Shown in pieces: positions 51,149 through 59,598 of a stretch of DNA of 64,000 nt; positions within the stretch are counted from its first letter, which is position 1, and each line of letters starts with the position of its first letter. Location: assembly GCF_003201595.1 (NCBI RefSeq), contig NZ_QJJS01000019.1, forward strand, positions 1-64,000, read 5' to 3'. The notes under the pieces were generated by a model, which did not search any database, was not told where the DNA came from, and was given only the letters and a program-made list of their open reading frames with translations. This stretch comes from Sphaerotilus hippei (GTDB lineage Bacteria; Pseudomonadota; Gammaproteobacteria; Burkholderiales; Burkholderiaceae_C). Both the position numbers and the translations under genes were made by a program.

Positions 51149-51484
51149 ATGTACAGCGCCACCTTCATCTTCGACAAGAAGCAGTTCGACCCGGAGTTCC
51201 ACGCCCTGGACCTCGAGATCGCCGCCGCGGCCCGGCTCAGCACCGGCTACCTCGGCGAGGAGTCGTGGGAGAACCCCGGGACCGGCCGGATCTGCAATGT
51301 CTACTACTGGTCCGACGAGCTCGGCCTGCAGGAGCTGATCCGCCACCCGCGCCACCTGCAGGCCAAGGCCAGCCAGGAGCGCTGGCTGAACGGCTACCAG
51401 GTGGTGATCGCCAAGGTGCTGCGCAGCTACGGCGATGGCGCCATGGACCACCCCACGCTGCGAACGCCCGGAGCACCGGCGTGA
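51149..51484 (+). CDS. Small dimeric alpha/beta-barrel (ABM-like) protein
   Basis: A 111-residue protein, MYSATFIFDKKQFDPEFHAL, then a YLGEESWENPGTGRICNVYY strand and HLQAKASQERWLNGYQVVIA. Size and pattern (strand-helix-strand, E-S-W, NVYYW, helix) resemble the antibiotic-biosynthesis-monooxygenase/EthD-like fold. A catalytic role is not evident. It lies between wlbB and a GNAT gene it overlaps by 4 bases. Confidence 0.65.
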   Translation: MYSATFIFDKKQFDPEFHALDLEIAAAARLSTGYLGEESWENPGTGRICNVYYWSDELGLQELIRHPRHLQAKASQERWLNGYQVVIAKVLRSYGDGAMDHPTLRTPGAPA

Positions 51485-51990
51485 ACGACGACGACGTGGG
51501 CGACGTGGGCGACGACGGGCAACCGCCGGTGCGCATCCGCCGCGCCGGCCTGCCGGACGTGGCCGTGCTGGCGCCGCTGTTCGACGCCTACCGGCGCTTC
51601 TACGAGCAGCCCGCCGACCTGGAGCGGGCGGCCCGTTTCCTGACCGAGCGGCTGGAGCGCCACGAATCGCTGCTGCTGATCGCCGAGACCGGCCCGGCGC
51701 AGGCCGTGCAGGCGATCGGCCTGTGCCAGTGCTATCCGACCTTCTGCTCGGTGATCGCCGAGCCCGTCCTGGCGCTCTACGACCTGTTCGTCGTGCCCGA
51801 GGCCCGCGGACTCGGCGCCGCGCGGGCGCTGATGCGGGCCGCCGAGCACGAGGCCCGTCGCCAGGGCAAGGCCCGGCTGGACCTGACCACCGCCAAGAGC
51901 AACCTGCCGGCGCAGCGCCTGTACGAATCGCTGGGCTGGCAGCGTGACGAGGTGTTCCTGATCTACAACCGGGTGCTGGCGCCGGCCTGA
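51481..51990 (+). CDS. GNAT family N-acetyltransferase
   Basis: This 169-residue protein has the GNAT fold: IRRAGLPDVAVLAPLFDAYRRFY at the start, the acetyl-CoA site LYDLFVVPEARGLGAARALM and the LPAQRLYESLGWQRD motif near the end. The substrate is unknown. The GTG at 51481 overlaps the stop of the upstream small gene (GTGA), so translation is probably coupled. It converges on the LacI-type gene with 5 bases between stops. Confidence 0.85.
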   Translation: MNDDDVGDVGDDGQPPVRIRRAGLPDVAVLAPLFDAYRRFYEQPADLERAARFLTERLERHESLLLIAETGPAQAVQAIGLCQCYPTFCSVIAEPVLALYDLFVVPEARGLGAARALMRAAEHEARRQGKARLDLTTAKSNLPAQRLYESLGWQRDEVFLIYNRVLAPA

Positions 51991-51995
51991 GCCGG

Positions 51996-53039
51996 TCAGA
52001 CGTTGGCCACGGTGTGGATGTCGAAGGGCAGCGGCGGCAGGGCCCGGCCCTGCGGCGGGTGCGGGCCGCGCACGGCGGCGCCCATGAGCTCGATCAGCCG
52101 GCGGGCCATGCCCTCGCGCGGATGGGACAGCACCATGCTGACGTGGCCGTCGAGCAGGGCCTGACGGGTCACGTCGGTCAGGTCGTGGCAGACCGTGACC
52201 AGGCGCGGCGGCAGGCCGGCCGTCAGGCCTTCGAGCACCCCCTCGATGCCCCCGCCGGCGATGTAGATGCCGACCAGGTCCGGGTGCTGGTGCAGCAGCT
52301 CGAGCACCGCCGTCTGCGCGACCTGCACGTCCTCCAGGCTCACCAGCGTCTCCAGCAGGTGGAAGTTGGGGGCATGCTCGCGCAGGTAGGAGCGGAAGCC
52401 GATCTCGCACTGCTCCTGGCACAGGTAGCGGTGGCTGCCCAGGATCAGCCCCACCTTGCCGGGGCCCCGGCTCAGGTGCGCCATCGTCCACGCCGCCATG
52501 CGGCCCATCTTGCGGTTGTCCACGCCCACGTAGGCGGCCAGCGCGGGTGAGCTCAGGTCGGACACCAGCGCGAACACCGGCACCCCGTCGGCGCTCACCG
52601 CCTCGACGGCCTGCGTGATCTGCGGGTGCTCGGCGGCGACCAGCGCCACCGCGTCGCAGCGCTGCCCGAGCGCGGCGAGGTGGTGCGCGACGCTGCGCGG
52701 GGTCAGGTCGCCCAGGTGCACGATGAGCAGCTCCGGCGGCGGCTCGGGCAGCACCCGCACCGCCGCGCGCAAGGCCTCGGCCAGCTCCCGGTAGAAGGGG
52801 GAGCGTTCGGTCTGCAGCAGCACGCCCAGGACGGGTGGGCGGGTCGGTTCGCCCAGGCGGCGCTGGATCAGGCCGGTGCGGCGGAAACCCAGCGCCTGCG
52901 CGGCCTCGAGCACACGCCGCGCCGTCTCGGCGCGCACCGGCGCACGGCGGTTGATCACCCGGTCCACCGTGGCCACGCCCACGCCCGCGGCCTGGGCCAC
53001 GTCGGCCATGGTGGGTTCCGTCGGCTTGGGCGGCTTCAT
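51996..53039 (-). CDS. LacI-family transcriptional regulator
   Basis: This 347-residue protein has an N-terminal LacI helix-turn-helix (ADVAQAAGVGVATVDRVINR, about residues 10-30) and a hinge followed by a type-I periplasmic-binding-protein-like sugar domain (LGVLLQTERSPFYRELAEAL onward). The ATVDRVIN variant is common in regulators of inositol and rare-sugar genes. It diverges from a three-gene catabolic operon across 214 bases carrying palindromes, so it probably represses that operon. The ATG at 53039 is chosen; an extension to 53093 runs into the operator region. Confidence 0.88.
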   Translation of the reverse strand: MKPPKPTEPTMADVAQAAGVGVATVDRVINRRAPVRAETARRVLEAAQALGFRRTGLIQRRLGEPTRPPVLGVLLQTERSPFYRELAEALRAAVRVLPEPPPELLIVHLGDLTPRSVAHHLAALGQRCDAVALVAAEHPQITQAVEAVSADGVPVFALVSDLSSPALAAYVGVDNRKMGRMAAWTMAHLSRGPGKVGLILGSHRYLCQEQCEIGFRSYLREHAPNFHLLETLVSLEDVQVAQTAVLELLHQHPDLVGIYIAGGGIEGVLEGLTAGLPPRLVTVCHDLTDVTRQALLDGHVSMVLSHPREGMARRLIELMGAAVRGPHPPQGRALPPLPFDIHTVANV

Positions 53040-53042
53040 GAT

Positions 53043-53084
53043 GGATCTATCAGGAATGGTGGATCCACATGATAGAGGTGATAG
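53043..53084. repeat. Operator-like half-sites next to the LacI-type gene
   Basis: CTATCA at 53047-53052 faces TGATAG at 53070-53075, with another TGATAG at 53079-53084; between them GTGGATCCAC (53059-53068) is a perfect 10-bp palindrome. GGATCTATCA (53043-53052) recurs at 53175-53184. These share half-sites with the palindrome at 53179. Confidence 0.5.
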
Positions 53085-53101
53085 GCGATTCACCCCGTGG
53101 A

Positions 53102-53130
53102 TTGACCCTGATCAGCCACAAACCAATAAT
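53102..53130 (+). promoter_or_regulatory. Sigma70 promoter of the sugar-catabolic operon
   Basis: TTGACC (53102-53107) and AATAAT (53125-53130) are separated by exactly 17 bases, placing the start near 53137. The main LacI-type palindrome lies about 42 bases downstream, where bound repressor would block elongation. Confidence 0.55.
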
Positions 53131-53178
53131 CCATCGAACGATTTCGAAAGGGAACGGCCAGCGTCCGTCAGGCCGGAT

Positions 53179-53197
53179 CTATCAAGAACATTGATAG
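53179..53197. promoter_or_regulatory. Main LacI-type operator
   Basis: CTATCAA-GAACA-TTGATAG is a perfect inverted repeat with 7-base arms and a 5-base spacer, between the LacI-type gene and the isomerase it probably controls. Half-sites matching its arms recur at 53047-53084. Confidence 0.65.
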
Positions 53198-53253
53198 CCC
53201 ACGATTTCCCGAGGCGCGCAGACGCCCCATCCGCCCACTGGAGACACCCGCAC

Positions 53254-54159
53254 ATGAAGATCGCGCTGGACCCGTACATGATCCGCCACCTGCCGTTGAC
53301 CGAGCTGCCCGCCGTGGTGGCCGATCTCGGCTACGACCAGATCGAGCTTTCTCCCCGGTCGGACTTCCTGGACTGGTGGGTCATGCCACGCGCCACCCGG
53401 GAGCGCATGGCCGCCTTCAAGTCCGCCCTGCGCTCGGCCGGCGTGGGCCTGGCCACGCTGCAGCCCATGTACCGCTGGGCCAGCCCCTTCGAGGACGAGC
53501 GGACCTGGGCCGTGCGCTGCTGGAAGAAGGCCATCGAGGTCTCGGTGGAGATGGACTGCCCGCTGATGATCTCCGAGTTCGGCCGGGGGGCCTCCCCCGA
53601 GCGCTCGGTCGGCGAGCGCCCCGGTGCCAACACCAAGGAGATGTGCGAAGCCGCCTGGTTCCGCTCGATGGACGAGCTGCTGCCCATCCTCGAGCGCGAG
53701 GGCATCACGCTGAGCGTGGAGCCGCACCCGGAGGACTGGATCGAGACGATGCAGCCGGCGGCCGACATCGTCAAGAACATCGGCTCCAAGGCACTCAAGC
53801 TCAGCTACATCGCCCCGCACACCTTCTACTACGGCGACGACATGGCCGCGATGATCAAGGAAGCGGCCCCGGTGCTGGCCCACGTGCGCGTGGCCGACAC
53901 CTTCGACCACAAGAAGAGCAGCCAGCTGCGCTACATCGTCAACCCGCCGGGCTCCACGCAGATCCGGGTGCACCAGCACCTGGACATGGGCCAGGGCGAG
54001 ATCGACTGGGACCTGTTCTTCAGCACGCTGGCCGAGGTGGGCTTCGACGGGGTGATGTCGTCCTGCGTGTTCGCCTGGGAGGAGCGCGCCGCCGACTCCA
54101 GCCGCTTCATGCGCTGCGAGATCCAGCGCCTCCTCGAGCGGCACGCCTGCGCCCGCTGA
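53254..54159 (+). CDS. Sugar phosphate isomerase/epimerase family TIM-barrel protein
   Basis: A 301-residue xylose-isomerase-like TIM barrel. It starts KIALDPYMIRHLPLTELPAV, with YDQIELSPRSDFLDWW, a metal-ligand-like LSVEPHPEDW, HVRVADTFDH and HQHLDMGQGEIDWD. The exact substrate is unknown; such enzymes epimerise or isomerise keto-sugars or inositol derivatives. The ATG at 53254 has GGAG upstream; a longer in-frame reading through the operator is rejected. First gene of the LacI-controlled operon. Confidence 0.85.
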   Translation: MKIALDPYMIRHLPLTELPAVVADLGYDQIELSPRSDFLDWWVMPRATRERMAAFKSALRSAGVGLATLQPMYRWASPFEDERTWAVRCWKKAIEVSVEMDCPLMISEFGRGASPERSVGERPGANTKEMCEAAWFRSMDELLPILEREGITLSVEPHPEDWIETMQPAADIVKNIGSKALKLSYIAPHTFYYGDDMAAMIKEAAPVLAHVRVADTFDHKKSSQLRYIVNPPGSTQIRVHQHLDMGQGEIDWDLFFSTLAEVGFDGVMSSCVFAWEERAADSSRFMRCEIQRLLERHACAR

Positions 54160-54323
54160 GCAGGCGTCCGGACGCGTCACCCTTCACGCCGCTCACCTCG
54201 TCCATGAGCGCGCCCCTGCCCGCGCGCTGAACGCCCCCGACCTCACCCCACCACGCCCACCCACCGCCCCTGCGCGGCGGGTGCGCGGCAGCCCGTCCAT
54301 CCGCGACCGAAAGACCCGCCACC

Positions 54324-55262
54324 ATGGCCATCCACATCACCGGAGCCCCCTGCAGCTGGGGCGTCGACGACCCCAAGAACCCGCACCTGCCGCCCTGGAC
54401 CACGGTGCTGCGCGAGGCCGCCAGCGCCGGCTACCGCGGCATCGAGCTCGGCCCCTACGGCTACCTGCCGCTGGACGTGGCCACCGTCTCGGCCGAGCTG
54501 GATACGAACGGCCTGCGCGTGGTGGCCGGCACCATCTTCGACGACCTGGTCAGCCCCGCCAACCGCGAGTCCCTGCTGCGCCAGACGCATCAGATCTGCG
54601 CCCTGCTGCGCCAGCTGCCGCCGCTGCCCACAGAGGCCGGCCAGCGCTTCGAGGCACCCTACCTGGTCGTGATCGACTGGGGCAGCGATCAGCGCCACGT
54701 GGCGCGCGACTACGCCGCCGGCCACGGCGACCGCGCGGTGCGCCTGCCGGCCGCCGACTGGCAGACCATGGTCGGCCACATCACCGAGATTGCCGAGCTG
54801 TCGTGGCAGACCTACGGCGTGCGCACCGTGATCCACCCGCACGCGGGCGGCCACATCGAGTTCGCCGACGAGGTCGCGCAGATCGTGGCCGACATCCCGG
54901 CCGCCGTCGCGGGCCTGTGCATCGACACCGGCCACACCCACTACGCCGGCATGGACCCGGTGGCCACGCTGCGCCAGTACGCCCACCGCATCGACTACGT
55001 GCACTTCAAGGACATCGACGCCGACGTGTTCGATGCCGTGCTCGCCAAACGCATCCGCTTCTTCGCCGCTTGCGGCGAGGGCGTGATGTGCCCGATCGGC
55101 CGCGGCGTGCTGGACTACGACGGCATCCGCCAGGCCCTCACCGACATCGGCTACCAGGGCTACATCACCGTCGAGCAGGAGCGCGACCCGCGCAACACCG
55201 GCTCGGTGCTGGCCGACGTCCAGGCCAGCCGCGACTTCCTGCGCGGCGTCGGCTTCGTCTGA
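54324..55262 (+). CDS. IolE-like sugar isomerase/dehydratase (TIM barrel)
   Basis: This 312-residue protein resembles IolE (inosose dehydratase): GAPCSWGVDDPKNPHLPPW at the start, GYRGIELGPYGYLP, TVIHPHAGGHIEF, CIDTGHTHYAGMDPV and YVHFKDID, the usual metal and substrate histidine and aspartate sites. A true IolE role would need other iol genes, which are absent here. It is the second gene of the operon, 164 bases after the first. Confidence 0.8.
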   Translation: MAIHITGAPCSWGVDDPKNPHLPPWTTVLREAASAGYRGIELGPYGYLPLDVATVSAELDTNGLRVVAGTIFDDLVSPANRESLLRQTHQICALLRQLPPLPTEAGQRFEAPYLVVIDWGSDQRHVARDYAAGHGDRAVRLPAADWQTMVGHITEIAELSWQTYGVRTVIHPHAGGHIEFADEVAQIVADIPAAVAGLCIDTGHTHYAGMDPVATLRQYAHRIDYVHFKDIDADVFDAVLAKRIRFFAACGEGVMCPIGRGVLDYDGIRQALTDIGYQGYITVEQERDPRNTGSVLADVQASRDFLRGVGFV

Positions 55263-55307
55263 ACCCCGGCACCGGACCCGCCCTTCATCCTCGGAAAGCA
55301 CTTCATC

Positions 55308-56480
55308 ATGATCAACGGAGAAAACCTCGTGCCCGCCCCCATCCGCTGGGGCATGGTCGGCGGCGGCCGCGGCAGCCAGATCGGCTACATCCACCGCTCG
55401 GCCGCGCTGCGCGACGGCGTGTTCACCCTCGTCGCCGGCGCGTTCGACCTCGACGCCGAGCGCGGCCGCGCCTTCGGCACCGGCATCGGCGTGGCGGCCG
55501 AGCGCTGCTACGCAGACTACCAGGCGATGTTCGCCGCCGAAGCGCAGCGCCCCGACGGCCTGCAGGCCGTGTCCATCGCCACGCCCAACGGCACGCACTT
55601 CGCCATCTGCAAGGCCGCGCTCGAAGCCGGCCTGCACGTGGTCTGCGAGAAGCCGCTGTGCTTCACCACCGCCGAGGCCGAGGAACTGCGCGAGCTGGCC
55701 GAGGCAAAGCGCCGCGTGGTCGGCGTGACCTACGGCTACGCCGGCCATCAGCTGATCGAGCAGGCGCGCGAGATGATCGCGGCCGGCGAGCTGGGCGAGA
55801 TCCGCATCGTGCAGATGCAGTTCGCGCACGGCTTCCACAACGAGGCGGTCGAGGCCGCCAACCCCGCCACGAAATGGCGCGTGGACCCGAAGATGGCCGG
55901 CCCCAGCTACGTGCTGGGCGACATCGGCACCCACCCGCTGTACCTGAGCGAGGTCATGCTGCCGCAGCTGAAGATCAGGCGCCTGATGTGCTCGCGCCAG
56001 AGCTTCGTGAAAAGCCGCGCGCCGCTGGAAGACAACGCCTTCACCCTCATGGAATACGACAGCGGCGCGGTCGGCTGCGTGTGGTCCTGCGCGGTCAACG
56101 CCGGCTCCATGCATGGCCAGAAGATCCGCGTGATCGGCAGCAAGGCCAGCCTCGAGTGGTGGGACGAACGGCCCAACCAGATGAGCTTCGAGGTGCAGGG
56201 CAAACCGCTGCAGGTGCTGGAGCGCGGCATGGGCTACCTGCACCCGCACGCGCTGGCCGACGACCGCATCGGCGGCGGCCACCCCGAGGGCCTGTTCGAG
56301 GCCTGGTCCAACCTCTACGTGCGCTACGCCCGGGCCATGGTCGCCAGCGACCGCGGTGACACCGCCGCGCTCGCTGCCCTCCACTACCCCGGCATCGACG
56401 CCGGCGTCGAAGGCGTGCGCTGGGTCGAGCACTGCGTGCGTTCGGCCGACGCGGGCGCGGTCTGGGTCGATTACGCCTGA
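55308..56480 (+). CDS. Gfo/Idh/MocA family oxidoreductase
   Basis: This 390-residue NAD(P)-dependent sugar or inositol dehydrogenase has the Rossmann motif GMVGGGRGSQIGY (about residues 15-27) and the EKPLCFT active-site lysine, followed by a DIGTHPLYLSE histidine motif. It would oxidise the substrate that the two TIM-barrel enzymes rearrange. Long forms of this type (about 390 residues, ending VWVDYA) occur in catabolic operons with isomerases. It is the third and last operon gene; no sugar transporter gene is adjacent. Confidence 0.85.
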   Translation: MINGENLVPAPIRWGMVGGGRGSQIGYIHRSAALRDGVFTLVAGAFDLDAERGRAFGTGIGVAAERCYADYQAMFAAEAQRPDGLQAVSIATPNGTHFAICKAALEAGLHVVCEKPLCFTTAEAEELRELAEAKRRVVGVTYGYAGHQLIEQAREMIAAGELGEIRIVQMQFAHGFHNEAVEAANPATKWRVDPKMAGPSYVLGDIGTHPLYLSEVMLPQLKIRRLMCSRQSFVKSRAPLEDNAFTLMEYDSGAVGCVWSCAVNAGSMHGQKIRVIGSKASLEWWDERPNQMSFEVQGKPLQVLERGMGYLHPHALADDRIGGGHPEGLFEAWSNLYVRYARAMVASDRGDTAALAALHYPGIDAGVEGVRWVEHCVRSADAGAVWVDYA

Positions 56481-56499
56481 CGGCGGGCCGGGCCCGCCG
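56481..56499. terminator. GC-rich hairpin between the catabolic operon and wbpE
   Basis: CGGCGGGCC-G-GGCCCGCCG is a perfect 9-bp inverted repeat immediately after the oxidoreductase stop. It has no T-run. Its arms match those of the hairpin before proA. Confidence 0.5.
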
Positions 56500-56510
56500 C
56501 GGCGGTCTGC

Positions 56511-56516
56511 AACAAT
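56511..56516 (+). promoter_or_regulatory. -10-like box of wbpE, 6 bases from the start codon
   Basis: AACAAT is followed by CCCGGC and the wbpE ATG. No Shine-Dalgarno is present and no -35 was found at 17 bases. TCTGCAACAATC here is one base different from TCTGCGACAATC before proA. Confidence 0.4.
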
Positions 56517-56522
56517 CCCGGC

Positions 56523-57656
56523 ATGCAATTCATCGACCTCAAAGTCCAGTACGCCGCACTGAAGACCGACATCGACGCGGCGATCCAGCGCGTGCTCGAT
56601 CACGGCCAGTACATCATGGGCCCCGAGGTCAGGCAGCTGGAGGCCGTGCTGGCCGAGCGGGTCGGCGCCAGGCACTGCGTCACCGTCTCCAGCGGCACCG
56701 AGGCGCTGCTGATCGCGCTGATGGCGCTCGACCTGAAGCCGGGCGACGAGGTCATCACCACGCCGTTCACCTTCGCGGCCACCGCCGAGGTCATCGCGCT
56801 GCTGGGCGCGCGGCCGGTGTTCGTCGACATCGAGCCCGACACCTGCAACATCGACGTGACGCGGATCGAGGCCGCGATCACGCCCAGGACCCGCGCGATC
56901 ATGCCGGTGAGCCTCTACGGCCAGGTCGCCGACATGGACGGGATCAACGCCATCGCCGCCCGCCACGGCCTGCCGGTGATCGAGGATGCCGCGCAGAGCT
57001 TCGGCGCCACCTACCGCGGCGGCCACAGCGCCCACCTGTCGACCTTCGGCTGCACCAGCTTCTTCCCGAGCAAGCCGCTGGGCTGCTACGGCGACGGCGG
57101 CGCGCTGTTCACCGACGACGATGCGCTCGCGCAGGCCGCGCGCGAGATCCGCGTGCACGGCCAGAGCGCGCGCTACACCCACACCCGCGTCGGCCTGGGC
57201 GGGCGCATGGACACGATCCAGTGCGCGGTCGTGCTGGCCAAGCTGCCGCGCTTCGACTGGGAGCTGCAGCGCCGCCGCGAACTGGGCGCGCGGTACCACC
57301 AGTTGCTCGCGCCGCTGGCCGAGCGCCACCCCGGCTTCGGCCTGCTCAGCGTGCGGCCGGACCGCGACAGCGTCTGGGGCCAGTACACCGTGTTCGTGCC
57401 GCAGCGCGCCGCGGTGCAGGCGGCGCTGCAGGCCGCGGGCGTCCCGACCGCCGTGCATTACCCCAAGCCGCTGCACCACCAGGGCGCCTACGCCGCGTTC
57501 TGCTGCCCCGACTGCTGCCCGAACAGCGTGGCGGCGGCGGCACGGGTGATGAGCCTGCCGATGAGCCCGGACCTGTCGGACGCGGACCAGGACCGGGTCG
57601 TCGCCGTGCTGGCCGAGGCGCTGGCCACGCTGCCCTCCCACGGCGCAGGCGCCTGA
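56523..57656 (+). CDS. wbpE: DegT/DnrJ/EryC1 sugar aminotransferase (WlbC/WbpE-like)
   Basis: This 377-residue PLP enzyme starts MQFIDLKVQYAALKTDIDAA and has the PLP-lysine motif FFPSKPLGCYGDGGA, with SSGTEALLIALMAL and EDAAQSFGATYRG. It matches WbpE/WlbC, which aminates the 3-keto sugar made by WlbA using glutamate. Its partner genes wlbA and wlbB lie 6 kb upstream, separated by the catabolic cassette. The flippase gene starts 2 bases after its stop. Confidence 0.85.
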   Translation: MQFIDLKVQYAALKTDIDAAIQRVLDHGQYIMGPEVRQLEAVLAERVGARHCVTVSSGTEALLIALMALDLKPGDEVITTPFTFAATAEVIALLGARPVFVDIEPDTCNIDVTRIEAAITPRTRAIMPVSLYGQVADMDGINAIAARHGLPVIEDAAQSFGATYRGGHSAHLSTFGCTSFFPSKPLGCYGDGGALFTDDDALAQAAREIRVHGQSARYTHTRVGLGGRMDTIQCAVVLAKLPRFDWELQRRRELGARYHQLLAPLAERHPGFGLLSVRPDRDSVWGQYTVFVPQRAAVQAALQAAGVPTAVHYPKPLHHQGAYAAFCCPDCCPNSVAAAARVMSLPMSPDLSDADQDRVVAVLAEALATLPSHGAGA

Positions 57657-57657
57657 G

Positions 57658-58932
57658 TTGCTGCGGGCCACGCTGACGCTGCTGGCCGGCGGCGCGCTGG
57701 CGCAGGCGCTGCCGCTGCTGCTGGGCCCGCTGCTGACCCGGCTGTATGCGCCGCAGGAGTTCGGCGCCTTCCACCTGTTCGCCGCGGTGGCGGGCAACCT
57801 GGCCGTGGTCGCCTGCGGGCGCTACGAGTTCGCGCTGCCGCTGGCGCGCACGCCGGCCGAGGCGACCCTGCTGCGGCGGCTGTGCGGGCGGCTGCTCGGC
57901 CTGGCGGCCGGCCTGTCGGCGCTGGGCGGGCTGGGCTGGGCGTGGTGGAGCGGGCTGGGCTGGGCGCTGTGGCTGGGGCCGGCGGTGGCCGTCGGCGGGG
58001 CGCTGTCGCTGGCCACGATGTGGGCCACCCGGGCCGGGCGCTTCCAGGCGCTGGCCGTGGCGCGGGTGCTGCAGTACGGCGGCGCGGCGCTGGCGCAGGC
58101 GGTGGCCGGCGCGCTGCACGGCGGGGTGCTCGGGCTGGTGGTCGCGCCGATCGCCGCCCAGGGGCTGGCCGTGCTGCTGCTGTGGGCCGGTGGACGGGCC
58201 CGGCCGGCCGCCCCCGTGTCGGCCGGCCCCCCCGCCACCCCGGCCGCGCCGGTCCCCACGCTGCGGACCACGGCCTGGCAGTTCCGCGAATTCCCGCTGC
58301 TCAACACGCCCCACGCCTTCCTCGGCGCGCTGCAGGACACCGCCTCGCTGGCGCTGATCGCCGCGACGCTGGGGCCGGCCGCCGCCGGGTTCTGGGGCCT
58401 GGCGCTGCGTTACCTGAAAGCGCCCGCGACGCTGGTGGGCAGCGCGGTCTCGCAGGTGCTCTACCCGCAGCTGGCCGCCCGGGGACCGGGGCCGACCCCG
58501 GCCGCGCGGGCGGCGGTGCGGCGCGTGATGGGCCTGCTGGGCGCGCTGGCCCTGCTGCTGTCCATCGTGCTGGCGGCCGCCGGGCCGTGGCTGTTCGAGC
58601 GGCTGTTCGGCGCCGGCTGGCGCGAGGCGGGTGAGCTCGCCCGGGTGCTGGCGCCCTACATCGGCGCCCACTTCGTCGCCGCGCCGCTGGCGGTGGTGAC
58701 GATGGCCTGGGGCGCGCAGGCCTGGGCGCTGCGGCTGGCGCTGTGGGGCCAGGCGGCCTTCGTCGGCGCGCTGGCGCTCGGCCTGCACCTGGGCGGACTG
58801 CAGGGCGCGGGCCGCGCCGTTTCTCTGGCGATGCTGGTCTACTTCGGATGGTATTTTTGGCGGCTGGCCACCTGGCCCTGCACCGAGCCGATCGATCCAC
58901 CGACCGCCCCCACTCCGGAGTCCTCCCCTTGA
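57658..58932 (+). CDS. Wzx-like polysaccharide flippase (MOP superfamily)
   Basis: A 424-residue integral membrane protein with about twelve hydrophobic segments. LLTRLYAPQEFGAFHLFAAV near the start and REFPLLNTPHAFLGALQDT in the middle are typical of lipopolysaccharide/exopolysaccharide exporters that flip undecaprenol-linked repeat units. It begins with TTG at 57658, 2 bases after wbpE. The stop overlaps the next start (TGATG). Confidence 0.82.
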   Translation: MLRATLTLLAGGALAQALPLLLGPLLTRLYAPQEFGAFHLFAAVAGNLAVVACGRYEFALPLARTPAEATLLRRLCGRLLGLAAGLSALGGLGWAWWSGLGWALWLGPAVAVGGALSLATMWATRAGRFQALAVARVLQYGGAALAQAVAGALHGGVLGLVVAPIAAQGLAVLLLWAGGRARPAAPVSAGPPATPAAPVPTLRTTAWQFREFPLLNTPHAFLGALQDTASLALIAATLGPAAAGFWGLALRYLKAPATLVGSAVSQVLYPQLAARGPGPTPAARAAVRRVMGLLGALALLLSIVLAAAGPWLFERLFGAGWREAGELARVLAPYIGAHFVAAPLAVVTMAWGAQAWALRLALWGQAAFVGALALGLHLGGLQGAGRAVSLAMLVYFGWYFWRLATWPCTEPIDPPTAPTPESSP

Positions 58933-59573
58933 TGCTGCCGTTCCTCTCGCGCTGGCGTGGTCCGTTCAACCGCTGGCGCCGCCGTCGCCTGCACCGCCGG
59001 ATGTTCCGCATGGTGTTCGGCGAGACCTCGCAGGGACACTGGCTGCCCCACACCCGGATCTCGCCGTCGACCTGCATCGAGTCGCCCGAGCGCCTGACGC
59101 TGCACGACCACGTCTTCATCGGCCACTTCAACTTCATCGAGGCCAGCGGCGGCATCGTGATCGGCGAAGGCGTGCAGATCACCAACCACGTCAGCATCGT
59201 CACGCACAGCTCGCACCGCGCCCAGCGCCTGCTGGGGCGGGCCTTCACGAGCTGGCCGGCCGCGATGCCGGCCTGGCTGGCCGAGCCGGGTGCGCAGCGG
59301 CCGGGCTGGATCGCCGGCCCGGTGCACATCGGCGCCTGGAGCTTCATCGGCCCGCACAGCCTGATCGAGGCCAACACCCGGCTGGGCCGCGGCACCATCG
59401 TCTGCGCCGGCAGCCAGGTGCGGGGCGAGTTCACCGACTTCGCCATCCTCGAGGGCGTGCCCGCACGGGTCGTCGGCGACAGCCGCCGCACCGACGAGAA
59501 GCTGCTGGCGCGTTACCCCGAACTGCGCGAGCACTACGACGCCTGGGCCTGTCCGCCCGCCGACGGCCGCTGA
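58932..59573 (+). CDS. Hexapeptide-repeat acyltransferase (left-handed beta-helix)
   Basis: A 213-residue protein with an Arg-rich N-terminus (about residues 1-25) and a beta-helix: THTRISPSTCIESPERLTL-like beginning, VFIGHFNFIEASGGIVIGEG, the catalytic-type histidine in NHVSIVTHSSH and a C-terminal FAILEGVPARVVGD. It probably acetylates a sugar of the repeat unit. The ATG at 58932 overlaps the flippase stop. Confidence 0.85.
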   Translation: MLPFLSRWRGPFNRWRRRRLHRRMFRMVFGETSQGHWLPHTRISPSTCIESPERLTLHDHVFIGHFNFIEASGGIVIGEGVQITNHVSIVTHSSHRAQRLLGRAFTSWPAAMPAWLAEPGAQRPGWIAGPVHIGAWSFIGPHSLIEANTRLGRGTIVCAGSQVRGEFTDFAILEGVPARVVGDSRRTDEKLLARYPELREHYDAWACPPADGR

Positions 59574-59598
59574 CCCGCGCACCACCCCGGATCTCCCC

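Noticed and set aside
54243-57797. An 1184-codon minus-strand frame across the catabolic operon and wbpE
   Set aside because: It is antisense to four genes with clear motifs, and its composition is typical of shadow frames.
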